Part shown: positions 30,201 to 42,016 of the stretch, piece by piece | Numbering within the stretch: the stretch's first letter is position 1 | Layout: the number at the start of each line of letters is the position of its first letter | Origin: Pegea sp. RAD2-039 | Lineage: Eukaryota > Chordata > Thaliacea > Salpida > Salpidae | DNA: 64,000 bases | Direction: 5' to 3' | Assembly (NCBI GenBank): GCA_034620365.1 | Contig: JAQGEQ010000179.1 | Location: forward strand, 372,001-436,000 | Made by a program: the position numbers and the translations under genes | Notes under the pieces: generated by a model | Seen by the model: the letters and a program-made list of their open reading frames with translations, nothing else | Database searches by the model: none | What the model was told of the DNA's origin: nothing

Positions 30201-33200
30201 GAGAAAATTGAATCCAGTAAAGAGAAAATTGAATCCAGTAAAGAGAAAATTGAATCCAGTAAAGATGAAATGGAATCCAGTAAAGATGAAATTGAATCCA
30301 GTAAAGATGAAATTGAATCCAATAAAGATGAAATTGAATCCAGTAAAGATAAAATTGAGTCCAATAAAGATGAAATTGAATCCAGTAAAGAGAAAATTGA
30401 ATCCAGTAAAGAGAAAATTGAATCCAGTAAAGATGAAATTGAATCCAGTAAAGAGAAAATTGAATCCAGTAAAGAGAAAATTGAATCCAGTAAAGATGAA
30501 ATGGAATCCAGTAAAGATGAAATTGAATCCAGTAAAGATGAAATGGAATCCAGTAAAGATGAAATAGAATCCAGTAAAGATGAAATTGAATCCAGTAAAG
30601 ATGAAATGGAATCCAGTAAAGATGAAATTGAATCCAGTAAAGAGAAAATTGAATCCAGTAAAGATGAAACCGAATCCAGTAAAGATAAAATTGAATCCAG
30701 TAAAGATGAAATTGAATCCAGTAAAGATGAAATGGAATCCAGTAAAGATAAAATTGAATCCAGTAAAGATGAAATTGAATCCAATAAAGATGAAATGGAA
30801 TCCAGTAAAGTTGAAGTTGAATCCAGTAAAGATGAAGTTGAATCCAATAAAGATGAAATGGAATCCAGTAAAGATGAAATGGAATCCAGTAAAGATGAAA
30901 TGGAATCCAGTAAAGATGAAATTGAATCCAGTAAAGTTGAAAATGAATCCAATAAAGATGAAATTGAATCCAGTAAAGAGAAAATTGAATCCAGTAAAGA
31001 TGAAACCGAATCCAGTAAAGATAAAATTGAATCCAGTAAAGATGAAATTGAATCCAATAAAGATGAAATGGAATCCAGTAAAGATGAAATAGAATCCAGT
31101 AAAGATGAAATTGAATCCAATAAAGATGAAATTGAATCCAGTAAAGATGAAATTGAATCCAATAAAGATGAAATTGAATCCAGTAAAGATGAAATGGAAT
31201 CCAGTAAAGATGAAATTGAATCCAGTAAAGATGAAGTTGAATCCAGTAAAGATAAAATTGAGTCCAGAAGAGATGAATTTGAATCCAGTAAAGAGAAAAT
31301 TGAATCCAGTAAAGAGAAAATTGAATCCAGTAAAGATGAAATGGAATCCAGTAAAGATAAAATTGAATCCAGTAAAGATGAAATTGAATCCAGTAAAGAT
31401 GAATTTGAATCCAGTAAAGAGAAAATTGAATCCAGTAAAGATGAAATGGAATCCAGTAAAGATGAAATTGAATCCAATAAAGATGAAATTGAATCCAGTA
31501 AAGATAAAATTGAATCCAGTAAAGATGAAATGGAATCCAGTAAAGATGAAATTGAATCCAGTAAAGAGAAAATTGAATCCAGTAAAGATGAAATTGAATC
31601 CAGTAAAGATAAAATTGAATCCAGTAAAGATGAATTTGAATCCAGTAAAGAGAAAATTGAATCCAGTAAAGATGAAATGGAATCCAGTAAAGATGAAATT
31701 GAATCCAGTAAAGAGAAAATTGAATCCAGTAAAGATGAAATTGAATCCAGTAAAGATGAAATGGAATCCAGTAAAGATGAAATCGAATCCAGTAAAGTTG
31801 AAATTGAATCCAGTAAAGATAAAATTGAGTCCAGTAAAGATAAAATTGAATCCAGTAAAGATGAAATTGAATCCAGTAAAGAGAAAATTGAATCCAGTAA
31901 AGATGAAATGGAATCCAGTAAAGATGAAATTGAATCCAGTAAAGATGAGTTTGAATCCAGTAAAGAGAAAATTGAATCCAGTAAAGATGAAATGGAATCC
32001 AGTAAAGATGAAATTGAATCCAGTAAAGATGAAATTGAATCCAGTAAAGATGAAATTGAATCCAGTAAAGTTGAAATTGAATCCAGTAAAGAGAAAATTG
32101 AATCCAGTAAAGATGAAATGGAATCCAGTAAAGATGAAACCGAATCCAGTAAAGATGAAATTGAATCCAGTAAAGAGAAAATTGAATCCAGTAAAGAGAA
32201 AATTGAATCCAGTAAAGATGAAATGGAATCCAGTAAAGATGAAATTGAATCCAGTAAAGTTGAAATTGAATCCAGTAAAGATGAAATTGAATCCAGTAAA
32301 GATGAAATTGAATCCAGTAAAGATGAAATTGAATCCAGTAAAGAGAAAATTGAATCCAGTAAAGATGAAATGGAATCCAGTAAAGTTGAAATGGAATCCA
32401 GTAAAGATGAAATTGAATCCAGTAAAGATGAAATTGAATCCAGTAAAGATGAAGTTGAATCCAGTAAAGATGAAATGGAATCCAGTAAAGATGAAATAGA
32501 ATCCAGTAAAGATGAAATCGAATCCAGTAAAGATGAAATTGAATCCAGTAAAGTTGAAATTGAATCCAGTAAAGTTGAAATTGAATCCAGTAAAGATAAA
32601 ATTGAATCCAGTAAAGTTGAAATTGAATCCAATAAAGATGAAATTGAATCCAATAAAGATAAAATTGAATCCAGTAAAGTTGAAGTTGAATCCAGTAAAG
32701 ATGAATTAGAATCCAGTAAAGATGAAATGGAATCCAGTAAAGATGAAATCGAATCCAGTAAAGATGAAATTGAATCCAGTAAAGTTGAAATGGAATCCAG
32801 TAAAGATGAAATCGAATCCAGTAAAGTTGAAATTGAATCCAGTAAAGATGAAATTGAATCCAGTAAAGATAAAATTGAATCCAGTAGAGTTGAAGTTGAA
32901 TCCAGTAAAGATGAATTAGAATCCAGTAAAGATGAAATGGAATCCAGTAAAGATGAAATTGAATCCAGTAAAGTTGAAATTGAATCCAGTAAAGATGAAA
33001 TTGAATCCAGTAAAGATGAAATTGAATCCAGTAAAGATGAAATTGAATCCAGTAAAGATGAAATCGAATCCAGTAAAGATGAAATTGAATCCAGTAAAGA
33101 TGAAATGGAATCCAGTAAAGATGAAATGAATCCAGTAAAGTTGAAATTGAATCCAGTAAAGATGAAATTGAATCCAGTAAAGATAAAATTGAATCCAGTA

Positions 33201-34889
33201 AAGATAAAATTGAATCCAGTAAAGTTGAAATTGAATCCAGTAAAGATGAAATGGAATCCAGTAAAGATGAAATGGAATCCAGTAAAGTTGAAATGGAATC
33301 CAGTAAAGATGAAATTGAATCCAATAAAGATAAAATTGAATCCAGTAAAGTTGAAGTTGAATCCAGTAAATATGAATTAGAATCCAGTAAAGATGAAATG
33401 GAATCCAGTAAAGATGAAATCGAATCCAGTAAAGATGAAATTGAATCCAGTAAAGATGAAATGGAATCCAGTAAAGATGAAGTTGAATCCAGTAAAGATG
33501 AAATGGAATCCAGTAAAGATGAAATTGAATCCAGTAAAGATGAAATGGAATCCAGTAAAGATGAAATTGAATCCAGTAAAGATGAAATTGAATCCAGTAA
33601 AGATGAAGTTGAATCCAGTAAAGATGAAGTTGAATCCAGTAAAGATGAAATTGAATCCAGTAAAGTTGAATTAGAATCCAATAAAGATGAATTCGAGTCT
33701 AGTAAAGATGAAATGGAATCTTATGAAACAGATTCGGTTCTCAGTTTATACGAAACGGCTTCTGAAGATTCTTATTCTTACGATGTTGAAGAGCTTTCTG
33801 AAACTTCAAAGGAGAAAGTTGCTGCTGGTTTAGAAATATCTGAAACAACTTCTACGTATGATAATTTGATATCCAACACAGCTGAAATAGAATCTAACAA
33901 AGTTGAAATCGAATCCAATAAAGTTGAAATAGATTCTAGAGAAGCTAAAATGGATTCTAATAAAGTTGAAATAGATTCTAGAGAAGCTAAAATGGATTCT
34001 AATAAAGTTGAAATAGATTCTAGAGAAGCTAAAATGGATTCTAATAAAGTTGAAATAGATTCTAATTGCGATAACATCAATTCCAGCAAAGCTAAAAAAG
34101 ACTTCAACAAAATTGAAGCGGATTCCAATGAACTCGAAATAGAATCGAGTGATCTAAATTTGGTTTCTAGTGAAACAATTGATGATATTATTTCTAGAAA
34201 TCGAGCTCTTTTAGACGATCTAACAAATTCCAGTGTTATTTCAAACGACATCAGTGATTTGACGTTTAAACTCAAGAAACTTCATGATTTTGTTGATAAC
34301 GCCGGAAGTAGCGAAGCTAAAGCGGTGATGACATCACAACATAAAGTTGTTATGACGAGAAATTTTATTCAACCGTTCAGAGCGCGCGACTTCCTACAAA
34401 GGTGACGTCATTTTCGCTGACATCATCGTCTTATGCTATATACACAGAGTAGAAACGCAGCGAGTGAGTCTTGAGCGAGTTACTCCACTTCTAGAAGGAC
34501 GAGCGATGCATGGAATCATACGAGTGAGCAAAATGCATCACGCGCTTGATGACGTATTCATCAAATTGTCGACTAATGGTTGGAGGTGAGTGGTTGCTGG
34601 TTGATGACGTCATAATTACACTTAGCTGCGTCATAGATCTTTTGAGGAAATAGAAGCGATTTTTGAACGTGATATCTCACGATATTATCAGCGTTTTTAT
34701 TTTGTTCTTCACGCTCCCAGTGACATCACTAATAATGACGTCATCGAAATGATAGCATGTGTACGTGACGTAGACGGGCGTGAATTTCGTGATGACAATC
34801 AACGACTTAATTACCGTCTCAACTGCTATGTCATAGGTGATGACGTCACTCACACTTTATGTAGGCTTGTCGGTGACGTAACAGTGTGA
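27204..34889 (+). CDS. Giant heptad-repeat protein, frame broken twice
   Basis: Exons 27204-27243, 27299-34401, 34448-34585 and 34637-34889. The N terminus (MSGKEPLKNSDDS...) leads into about 340 residues with degenerate repeat relics and two related amphipathic segments, ELTEEVLKFVVEELQ and ELTEKILKLSVEELQ. Then come about 257 heptads of the type ESSKDEI/ESSKDEM/ESSKEKI. After these comes an acidic region with 14-residue units (DSNKVEIDSREAKM), and finally a non-repetitive C-terminal domain of about 130 residues. One base is missing after 29832 and one after 33128, each turning GAAATGGAATCC into GAAATGAATCC. As written, translation leaves the ESSKDE frame at the first site and stops near 29979. 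Adding back two bases makes the coding total 7536 nt, exactly 2512 codons. The family is not recognised. The protein is predicted to be highly charged and elongated. It may be a true gene with assembly errors in the repeat, or a disabled allele. Confidence 0.65.
28329..33720 (+). repeat. 21-bp coding minisatellite, about 257 units
   Basis: Tandem units of GAATCCAGTAAAGATGAAAT type, one heptad codon set per 21 bp. Variation is mostly at the AAAGAT/GAGAAA, GTTGAA and ATTGAA/ATGGAA positions, with CCAATAAAG alternating with CCAGTAAAG. Because 21 is a multiple of 3 and the unit lacks stops in most frames, long open frames appear in several frames on both strands; only the ESSKDE frame joins flanking non-repeat exons. 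Patchwork sharing of variant strings suggests repeated unequal exchange or gene conversion. Confidence 0.95.
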
Positions 34890-34899
34890 TGTCATTACG

Positions 34900-34905
34900 A
34901 ATAAA
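34900..34905 (+). terminator. poly(A) signal of the heptad-repeat gene
   Basis: AATAAA only 11 nt after the TGA stop, implying a very short 3' UTR. Its presence supports the C-terminal exons as the real end of the gene. Confidence 0.6.
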
Positions 34906-35778
34906 ACCTTGAATCATCATTTTTGTGTCTTTGTTTCTCGTTAAAGGCCTGACTCTCAGCTTGTGACGTCATTGTGAACACTCAGTGGCGCTATCGATTT
35001 CTTCAGTTTAATTATTTGCTTGATTAAATTTGTTGTTGTAGCAAAACTTTTTTATTCAGGTTGTAAAAGATTCATTTTAATAATCATTTCCATCAATTAT
35101 TCATTTTCCCCCTTTTACCGGTCACTCGAAAACTTGTGAAGTTCAAAACTTTCATAAATTATTCAACTTAAACTGAATATAAAAAGCGAAATTGGAACTT
35201 GAAGAAAAAGGACTAATCTAATCACAAATAAACTTCAGTGATGTCAGCTGCTTAACATTTGATTGGTTAAATTTTCTGTTAGTTAATTGATCGGTTGGTT
35301 AAGTGATTGTTAAAAAGCATAACTAACTTAGATGGCTGAATAGTTAGTTGGTTAATTGACTAGTTAATTGGTTGATTAGTTAAATGTTTGGTTGGTTAAA
35401 TAGCTGATTGAATGATTGGTTTGAGTTTTAATTGACTTCTTGCCAACTAGAAGATAAAAAATAATAAAAAAAATAACCGAAAAGGATCTATAACTAGTGC
35501 CAAATTTCAGAAAATACATTTTGTTGATTAAAATTTTATATTATTCGTCATCAACAACAAACAACGAATAAGTTTGTACAAGTCGCGCTGCTACCAATGT
35601 TGTTGCCAGGACAACAAGTGACTAGCAAATGTTCAATCGATTGAATCGATGAATCAGCTGCGCTTCTCACTTCAACACAACATCTTCAAATCTACATGAT
35701 GACGTCATTGTCAGTGATGTCATCAACCTGTTTTGCGAAACACAAATACGAAGACAATTTGACGAACAAACATTTGGA
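34906..35778. other. Intergenic region between two gene ends
   Basis: Tail-to-tail spacer between the heptad-repeat gene (+) and VGLUT (-). It contains the TTGGTTAA-type repeat (separate entry) and several TGACGTCA sites. No coding exon is seen. Confidence 0.45.
35265..35430 (+). repeat. Degenerate TTGGTTAA tandem repeat
   Basis: Irregular repeats of GTTAATTG, TTGGTTAA and GATTGGTT at spacings of about 8-16 bp. It is a decayed low-complexity tract with no coding potential. Confidence 0.55.
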
Positions 35779-38052
35779 CTACTTTAAGTTGTGGTTGCCA
35801 TGGAGATAGGCATCGCGCGCTTCCATTTGAACACTCGTCGTTGTGACGTTATACTTTAGTGAAATTGCTGGACTTGTTATAAAAGTTGATGATTGAAATT
35901 TGTCGTCGACAACTTGAGTTGCTGACGTGGTAGTGACGTCATCGTTTTCTGGGGGTTTCCCCTCAAACATGGGGTTGAAGCCGCCACTGGCGCCTTTATT
36001 TACAAAAGTTTCGTGCGATTTTTGAAATCCAGAAAAGTAGGAACTGAGTGAGCTGGTCGAGTTTTCACGTGATCGGGCCGACTGCAACAAACATTGCGTC
36101 AAATGACGTCATGAGCAATAGTAGAGGGAGTGACGTCATAATGTTCGTTGTTAAGAATGTGAAGTTGTTCTGAGGTAGGATCTGCCCAACGTTGCCGCTC
36201 TCCTGAAGCAAAGATCGCGTAAAAGATCACTCCGAAGATGTGGATGCAAGCAGCTATGACAAATACTTGCTTCCAATCTGATACTTTCTACACAATAATC
36301 TGTTACGTCATCAGTGGTTTCGTCATCACCCTCATCACGCACCTTGTCTTTAGTCAAGTAACTGACCAGTAGCGGACAAATCATCCCTGAAAAGGTCCCG
36401 GCCCCGTTTGATAATCCCATAAGCACACTGGCGTATTTTGGTGCAATATCCAAATGGTTAACATTAAAACCTGCATGACGTCATCATTAGCAAATCAATG
36501 ACGTCACGGGTAGTACCTGAGATGGCAAATCCACTGAATCCGACAGCAAAAATGAGAAAGATTACAGCAGCAGTGTATCCACGACTGAACGCTAGAATCA
36601 ACAAGAATAACGCTTCCATTCCAAAACCTTTTCAGAGACGAAAATGATTGTTTGCAAAAATGGCCCACAGCTTACCCCCGCAATTCATTAACTTGCGAAC
36701 ATTTGTAGTTGACATCATGTTATGTGTCCTTAAAAAATCTGCGATCCAACCACCAATTGGAACCACAATAGTCATGACAAGATGAGGGACAGCAGACAAG
36801 ACCCCAATCTTCAAAAAAAAATTAAAAAACAGCTATTTAGGCGTTTGCAGCACCTGTGATAGATCTGTTCGAAGCACAGATGCAAAGTAGGTCGGTTGAC
36901 TGATGATGAGAAGATAGAAGGTCCAACTTCGACAAAAGTTGGCCACAATAATGGCCCACACCGGCATCGACGTCATAAAGCTTTTCCACGGCATTCCTGA
37001 CCACTGTAACGTCATAATTGAATTTCGCGCGCTCAACACAGCAAGTTATGACGTCACACGAGCATAATGAGATTCTGACCTTCGGATTGAAATTGCTGTC
37101 ATGACGACCAATCGCGTTTTCGATGTAATCACGTTCTGATTGGCTAATAGTAGGATGTTGCGATGGTGACATGTGTGACGTCATAAACCAAACAACCGAC
37201 CACAAAATACCGAATGCGCCTACAAAGAGATTAATCGATTATGATGTTACAAGTCGCGAGACTAACCGAAGACATAGAAGACTGACTCCCAGCCAGCATA
37301 CTCGACCAGAACACCTCCAAAAGGCATCCCCAAAACTGCCCCAGCATAGCTACCCGAAAAAGACATGGTTGCTAAGCGACTGCGTTCAAGAGGCGGTGCC
37401 CAGCGGCTCCAGAGACCATGACAAGCCGGATACAACATACCCTATACAAAATACTTCACAAAAAGTCCATCAGATGCTGATCCAACCTCTGAAAGTCCTT
37501 GGAGTATTCGGACCAGGACAAAAGAAGCCCAATGTGATTTGGCAGCAGCAGGCAGAAAGAGGTTAAGTATGCACGTGATCAAAATAGAACATCCAAAAAC
37601 TCTGCATGGATTTTTATCGTAACAATCAACATCTACTTCTTTGTATCACCTGTTAGGGTGAAATCTTTGGGCTAAGTATCCACCTGGAACTTGAGTAACA
37701 ATGTAACCCCAGAAAAAAGATCCCATTAGCATTCCTTGTTGATCGGCAGACCAAGAAACCGGTTTTGACTGCAACCAACATCATATAATATGTACCAATA
37801 GAAATCCCCTAATTAGTAACTATAAACAACGTCTTGATGACGTCAATGCTAGCTGAAAGCTGTGACGTCATCACTGTACATTAAACAAACCTTTGAGAAG
37901 TTACTAGCGGTGGCGTTTTGCATGACAACCATAGCAACGCCGAGATTACACCTCATACCGAAAGTGATACAAAATCCTAAAGAACTCATCAACGCCAGAA
38001 TATAGCGCTTCGGCGTTTGAGTTAAATCGCAGCATTTTCTGCAAAACGCCAT
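35779..38052 (-). CDS. VGLUT: Vesicular glutamate transporter (SLC17A6/7/8 type)
   Basis: Eleven exons: 37891-38052, 37650-37768, 37487-37601, 37267-37441, 37080-37219, 36854-37003, 36676-36808, 36517-36627, 36343-36470, 36135-36287 and 35779-36081, about 562 residues. Near-identical family blocks include [104 protein letters not shown] and [20 protein letters not shown]. This MFS transporter loads glutamate into synaptic vesicles, so the gene marks glutamatergic neurons. Glutamate-specific blocks favour VGLUT over sialin. The last intron (36082-36134, 53 nt) has a weak GTCACT donor; without splicing, translation stops at 36099 after HDVI. The ATG at 38052 is followed directly by the [16 protein letters not shown] equivalent of the family's pre-TM1 region, so the N terminus is short or an upstream exon is missed. 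Confidence 0.95.
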
Positions 38053-38289
38053 TTTCAAACAACTCGAAAAACATCCTCGTCGCTATGACAACCATGCGCG
38101 CGTCATGACGTCGCTACTCACCTGTGATCTGTACGCTTTAAGTCTCCCGCTTCACTTATATGACCCCCACCGTTTACTGACGTCACAAAACGCTCTGATG
38201 ACGTCATTGTCGCTGCACCAACCGAAGCATCTACATCATACATCGCGCGACTGTTGTCGAAATAGAGTTGAGATTGGCGTCACGACTTC

Positions 38290-38363
38290 ATTTAAATAGC
38301 GACTCGCTACTGCGCATGCGCACAAGAACATCATCGTCACGGTAACAGCGCCCTCTAGCGAGC
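38290..38363 (-). promoter_or_regulatory. Putative VGLUT promoter (NRF1, TATA-like, CTCF-like)
   Basis: A perfect NRF1-type palindrome TGCGCATGCGCA lies at 38311-38322, about 260 bp upstream of the VGLUT ATG. A TATTTAAA-like element is at about 38291-38298. At 38346-38363 is CAGCGCCCTCTAGCGAGC, close to the CTCF core. The region is G+C-richer than most of the window. The assignment is by motif only. Confidence 0.4.
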
Positions 38364-39716
38364 GGCGAGTCGCCACAAACATGAATAATTAAAACGATGA
38401 AGAAGTCAAAGTTGTAGAAACAACTACACACGACTTTCGCCGACGCTTTGATGACGTCACCAGCGCTTCGATGACGTCACTCTTACATCTTTAAGATCAA
38501 ATTTTTGGTATTATAATTTTGGCTGCGTAACGTCATAATCGATCACTGAATGACGTCAAAGTCGTGTGAGGTGTTGACGAGAACTGATCAATAATTAACT
38601 TGTAGCAACAACTTCCGAAACTTCCACCACTTGACGGCGCCATTTCTTAAAAATTTCTTCAATCCGGAAATGCAATCTTCACGGTCACGTGACTCAAGTG
38701 ACGTCATCAGGTTGGTTGGAGTTGGCGCGAATAAGGCGTCCAACAGGAATTCACGATGATGATGTCATGAAGCGCTTAGAAGCTGGTGACAGAAGTAAGT
38801 GAAATGTTGGCGGTGGTGACGTCACAATGGAATCGATCGAGCAAAGTTGAATTTTTTGGGAATCGATTTTTTCCGCTTTATTAGCTTTGTGGCAGAAAGT
38901 TTAAATTTCCCAAAAAAAAATTCCTTTTCTGTCACCAAACTGCTATTTGTGTGTGCAGTGAAGCGGAACAAAGCTCGAATTCCCTAAAGTGAAAGTTTGA
39001 CTTCATCTGTAAGCTCCCATTTGATCTTTATCTCGCATCTACTAATCGATTTTTCATTAAATTGATAAAGAAGGAATTCTGTTAAAAAAGTTTTCTCATC
39101 TGTTTTTTGGTTTTCAAAAGTTTTTAGCCGAAAAATTTAATTTTAGAAAATTAATTTACTTTTTGAGATGTAAGTATTGATCTAAGAGGTGTTAAAAGCT
39201 TTTTGCAAATCAGTCTTTGAACTCTCTAAGATCTCTTATCACTTCAACTCTAAAACGCCCTCTAGCGATCATTGGTTATTAACCTCACGGATTATCCAAG
39301 TTTGCAAAAAAATTGTGATTTTTGCAAACAGGGTTACCAAATATTTTTTGAGAAAATCTAATCTTTCACAAATTTTTTTAAATAACTAAAATTTTCTCAA
39401 AAAAAAAACTTTTTTTTGTTTACTTTGAACTTTAAACGATTAAAATTTTGTATCGATTTTTAAAATTGTCTTTTGAACATCTGACAGCGTGAAACCATCA
39501 GCAGTTTGCTGATTTAAATACTTTATTGGTTATATTTGAAATCACTCAATATTTTTAAAAACAAACTTTCGAATTAATTTCATATCGACAGTCGATCACG
39601 TTATTAGCGATGACGTCATCTAGTTGATTTCTAGCCAGCTGAAGACAGCTTAATAGCAATTGGGTCGTCATAGCAACCAATTGAGAAAGAGAATAAAAGA
39701 AAAATGAAAGGATAGG
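38364..39716. other. Spacer between PEDS1 and VGLUT
   Basis: Upstream of VGLUT and downstream of PEDS1, both on the minus strand. It holds several TGACGTCA sites (38449, 38469, 38549, 38698, 38815, 39609) and a CTCF-like CGCCCTCTAGCG at about 39258. No coding exon is recognised. Confidence 0.45.
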
Positions 39717-40684
39717 TCAGTGTTTAAGAGACTTGAGCCCCTTGGCCCAAGCTAAATCGTCGCTTCGCGGCTTGTTCCCGGTCATCTTCTCAATTAGATC
39801 TTCTAGTCTCTTCCAAAAATCAATCTTTTCAAGAGGCTCATTTAACCAACCGGTTGTGATACAATAGTAACTGAAAAAAGATCAATTTTGTCGAAGAGAA
39901 ATCCCACAAAAAGATACCTACGTTTCATGAGGTGAAATATGATGAAGACGATGATGTTGCTTCGGTAAGATCACGTGATAGTCTTGCATCATTGTGACGT
40001 ACCAGGGCAAACGGGAGTAAGTGTGGGACCATTTATGGATTTGATTGGTCAGGGAAACAAAAATTCCAAAAGAGAAGAGAAAACAGAAAAAGGGCAATTT
40101 GATTTCATCTGCAAAGCAGCAATGACGTCATTGACACGCGAAAATGATGACGTCATTGACCTGGATGTGTAGTGAGGAACTTGTAAGAAGAAAAAGCAAA
40201 AAGGATATCAGCTAGCATAGAATTGTCGCCATTCGTTTCAATCCAATCATGTTTAGTGATCGCCGTCGGATCGATGTGATGTTCTCTAAAGGATCGGATG
40301 AAAGCAGCTCCAACGATTGGAATATCAATTGATCCCCAGGTGTCGGCGCCCCAATGTACCAGACCAGAAGCAAAATCGGCAGCAAAAATTCCCCCAACTG
40401 ATAAAACTCAAATAATGATGACGTCATCAGATGTAGAAACTTACTGAGAGCTGGAAGGGTAAATTTGAGTTCATTGAGTTGGAAATGATAAATGATGAAG
40501 ATTAGATTAATAAAAGTGAGTATAATACACATCAAGACACATATGGTCTCTTGTATCCGTTTTCCTATGAAATAATTTCAATGATTAGAAAAATTTAATC
40601 TTAGAAATAAAGATTGGAAGTTAACAGACCTGAGCTATACAGTTGTTTTAATTCTTTTGCTCCAGATTTGTTCTTCCCATTCAT
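39717..40684 (-). CDS. PEDS1: Plasmanylethanolamine desaturase (PEDS1/TMEM189)
   Basis: Five exons: 40630-40684, 40445-40564, 40161-40397, 39922-40108 and 39717-39870, giving about 250 residues (human about 270). The enzyme introduces the vinyl-ether bond of plasmalogens in the endoplasmic reticulum. Visible family blocks are [50 protein letters not shown] and [21 protein letters not shown]. They carry the clustered histidines that bind the di-iron centre. The last exon encodes [20 protein letters not shown], also conserved. Two hydrophobic segments lie in exon 2 and in the [15 protein letters not shown] stretch of exon 4. The exon 3 donor (GTCAAT) is weak, and two TGACGTCA sites lie in that intron. 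The gene is complete, with no fused UBE2V1 part. Confidence 0.95.
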
Positions 40685-41904
40685 GATGTCTTTTTTACTA
40701 TAAAATTTGGTTAAAAGTAAAACATTAAAACACCATATTTAACTGAAAACAAATTATCAAAATTTGAACTTTGTTCTCTATAAAAAAATAAAAAATTCTT
40801 TAAATGTTTCTCATAGCAAGTTAACAAAACCTTTCTAAAAAGATTATTTCTATTTAATATGATAAAAGTTCAATCATCCAATAGAAGCAATCATTGAAGT
40901 TTACATTTAATCAGTAATTAATACTAAGCTTAATTAAACTTATTAATAAACATCTAATTGAAACTAAAAATAAACATGACTGAAAACTTTTTAAGGTTCA
41001 AAAAAAGTTTAAAATATAATTCATCAAAACTATAAACAATTATTTTGGACTAATATAAGATGAGCTGTAATATTAGCCAAGAGCTATAATTAGAAAATCA
41101 TAACAAAAACAAGTGAAATTAAAATATTTTCAAAGTGTAATATAATACTTTTTTTCTGCTTATACTTTAGAAAAAGCTTATAGTTTAGTAAAGCAAGAAA
41201 AAGCTTAGTTATCTTATTAAGTAACTTTAAAACAACTAAATGATACATTAAAAGCTGAAAAAAAACAAATATTGAATTAACTCACAACAAATATAATTAA
41301 GTAGATTTTATTTGTCAAAGAAAATCAAACAAATCTGTGTTCAAAATATTATTTTAGATTTGATGATGGTTTAAGTTTAGTCATATCATATAAAATCAAT
41401 TAAGATATCAATTAGTTGATTAAGGTTAAAAATAATAATATAATTATTTATTTTAGTTTTTATTTATTTCGAAGTTTTTATAAGATATCCAATTTAACGT
41501 AGTTTCCTGTTAGCTACAAGAAAGCAATAATTGATTACCACAGCAACTTTAGTATAAAAACAAAACACGCCCAAATAGGATAGTGCTGACCGTAAGCGCT
41601 GGATTGAGAAACATTTTCTACTACTGTCGCAATTTTTAGTTTACCTAAAATATTGTGAGAAAAGTATAAAAAACGGCGCATTCCAAATATTCATCTATAT
41701 CTATTCATTTGATATATTTATGTTAAATTTATTTTACTTTTTATAATAATTAAACTGTAACAAATCCACATTAGTTAATTAACCAAGTAGTTAAGCATAC
41801 TGGACTGATGGTATCTATTTTAGCACCTCAATATTTTGATATGCTATAATAGTAGTAGTTTTATTATAAATCTATTTTCAACATGGTTTCGAGAACGACA
41901 CAGT
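40685..41904. other. Intergenic region
   Basis: A+T-rich; contains the presumptive PEDS1 promoter with no identifiable motif and the 3' flank of the RPL29-like exon (AATAAA on the minus strand near 41866). Confidence 0.4.
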
Positions 41905-42016
41905 TTATTTGGTGGGTAGGTCCTTGAAAGCCTTAGCCATTGTTTTACATTTTGGGTAGCGACGGAGATTCTTCATGTTAGCAAAACGCAAGTGTTTCAT
42001 GAACTTTAGATCCATC
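41905..42016 (-). pseudogene. RPL29-like: RPL29-like terminal exon or remnant
   Basis: Minus-strand frame MDLKFMKHLRFANMKNLRRY, followed by PKCKTMAKAFKDLPTK and TAA. This resembles the C-terminal half of ribosomal protein L29 (KGxDxKFLxNxRFAxxxN). A good acceptor (ACATAG) precedes it at the point where RPL29 genes have an intron, and AATAAA overlaps and follows the stop. I could not find the exon for the conserved MAKSKNHTxHNQ N terminus in the next 1.4 kb. It is either a real last exon with a distant first exon, or a relic. Confidence 0.4.

Noticed and set aside
28173..33681. Very long minus-strand and alternative plus-strand open frames (LDSISSL, FHLYWIQ, NPVKMKL heptads)
   Set aside because: They are shadows of the 21-bp repeat: a 3n unit without stops is open in several frames. 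Only the ESSKDE frame joins unique flanking exons on both sides.
28329..33720. CRISPR-like or satellite array
   Set aside because: Units are directly contiguous with no spacers, lie in a eukaryotic exon and preserve a reading frame.
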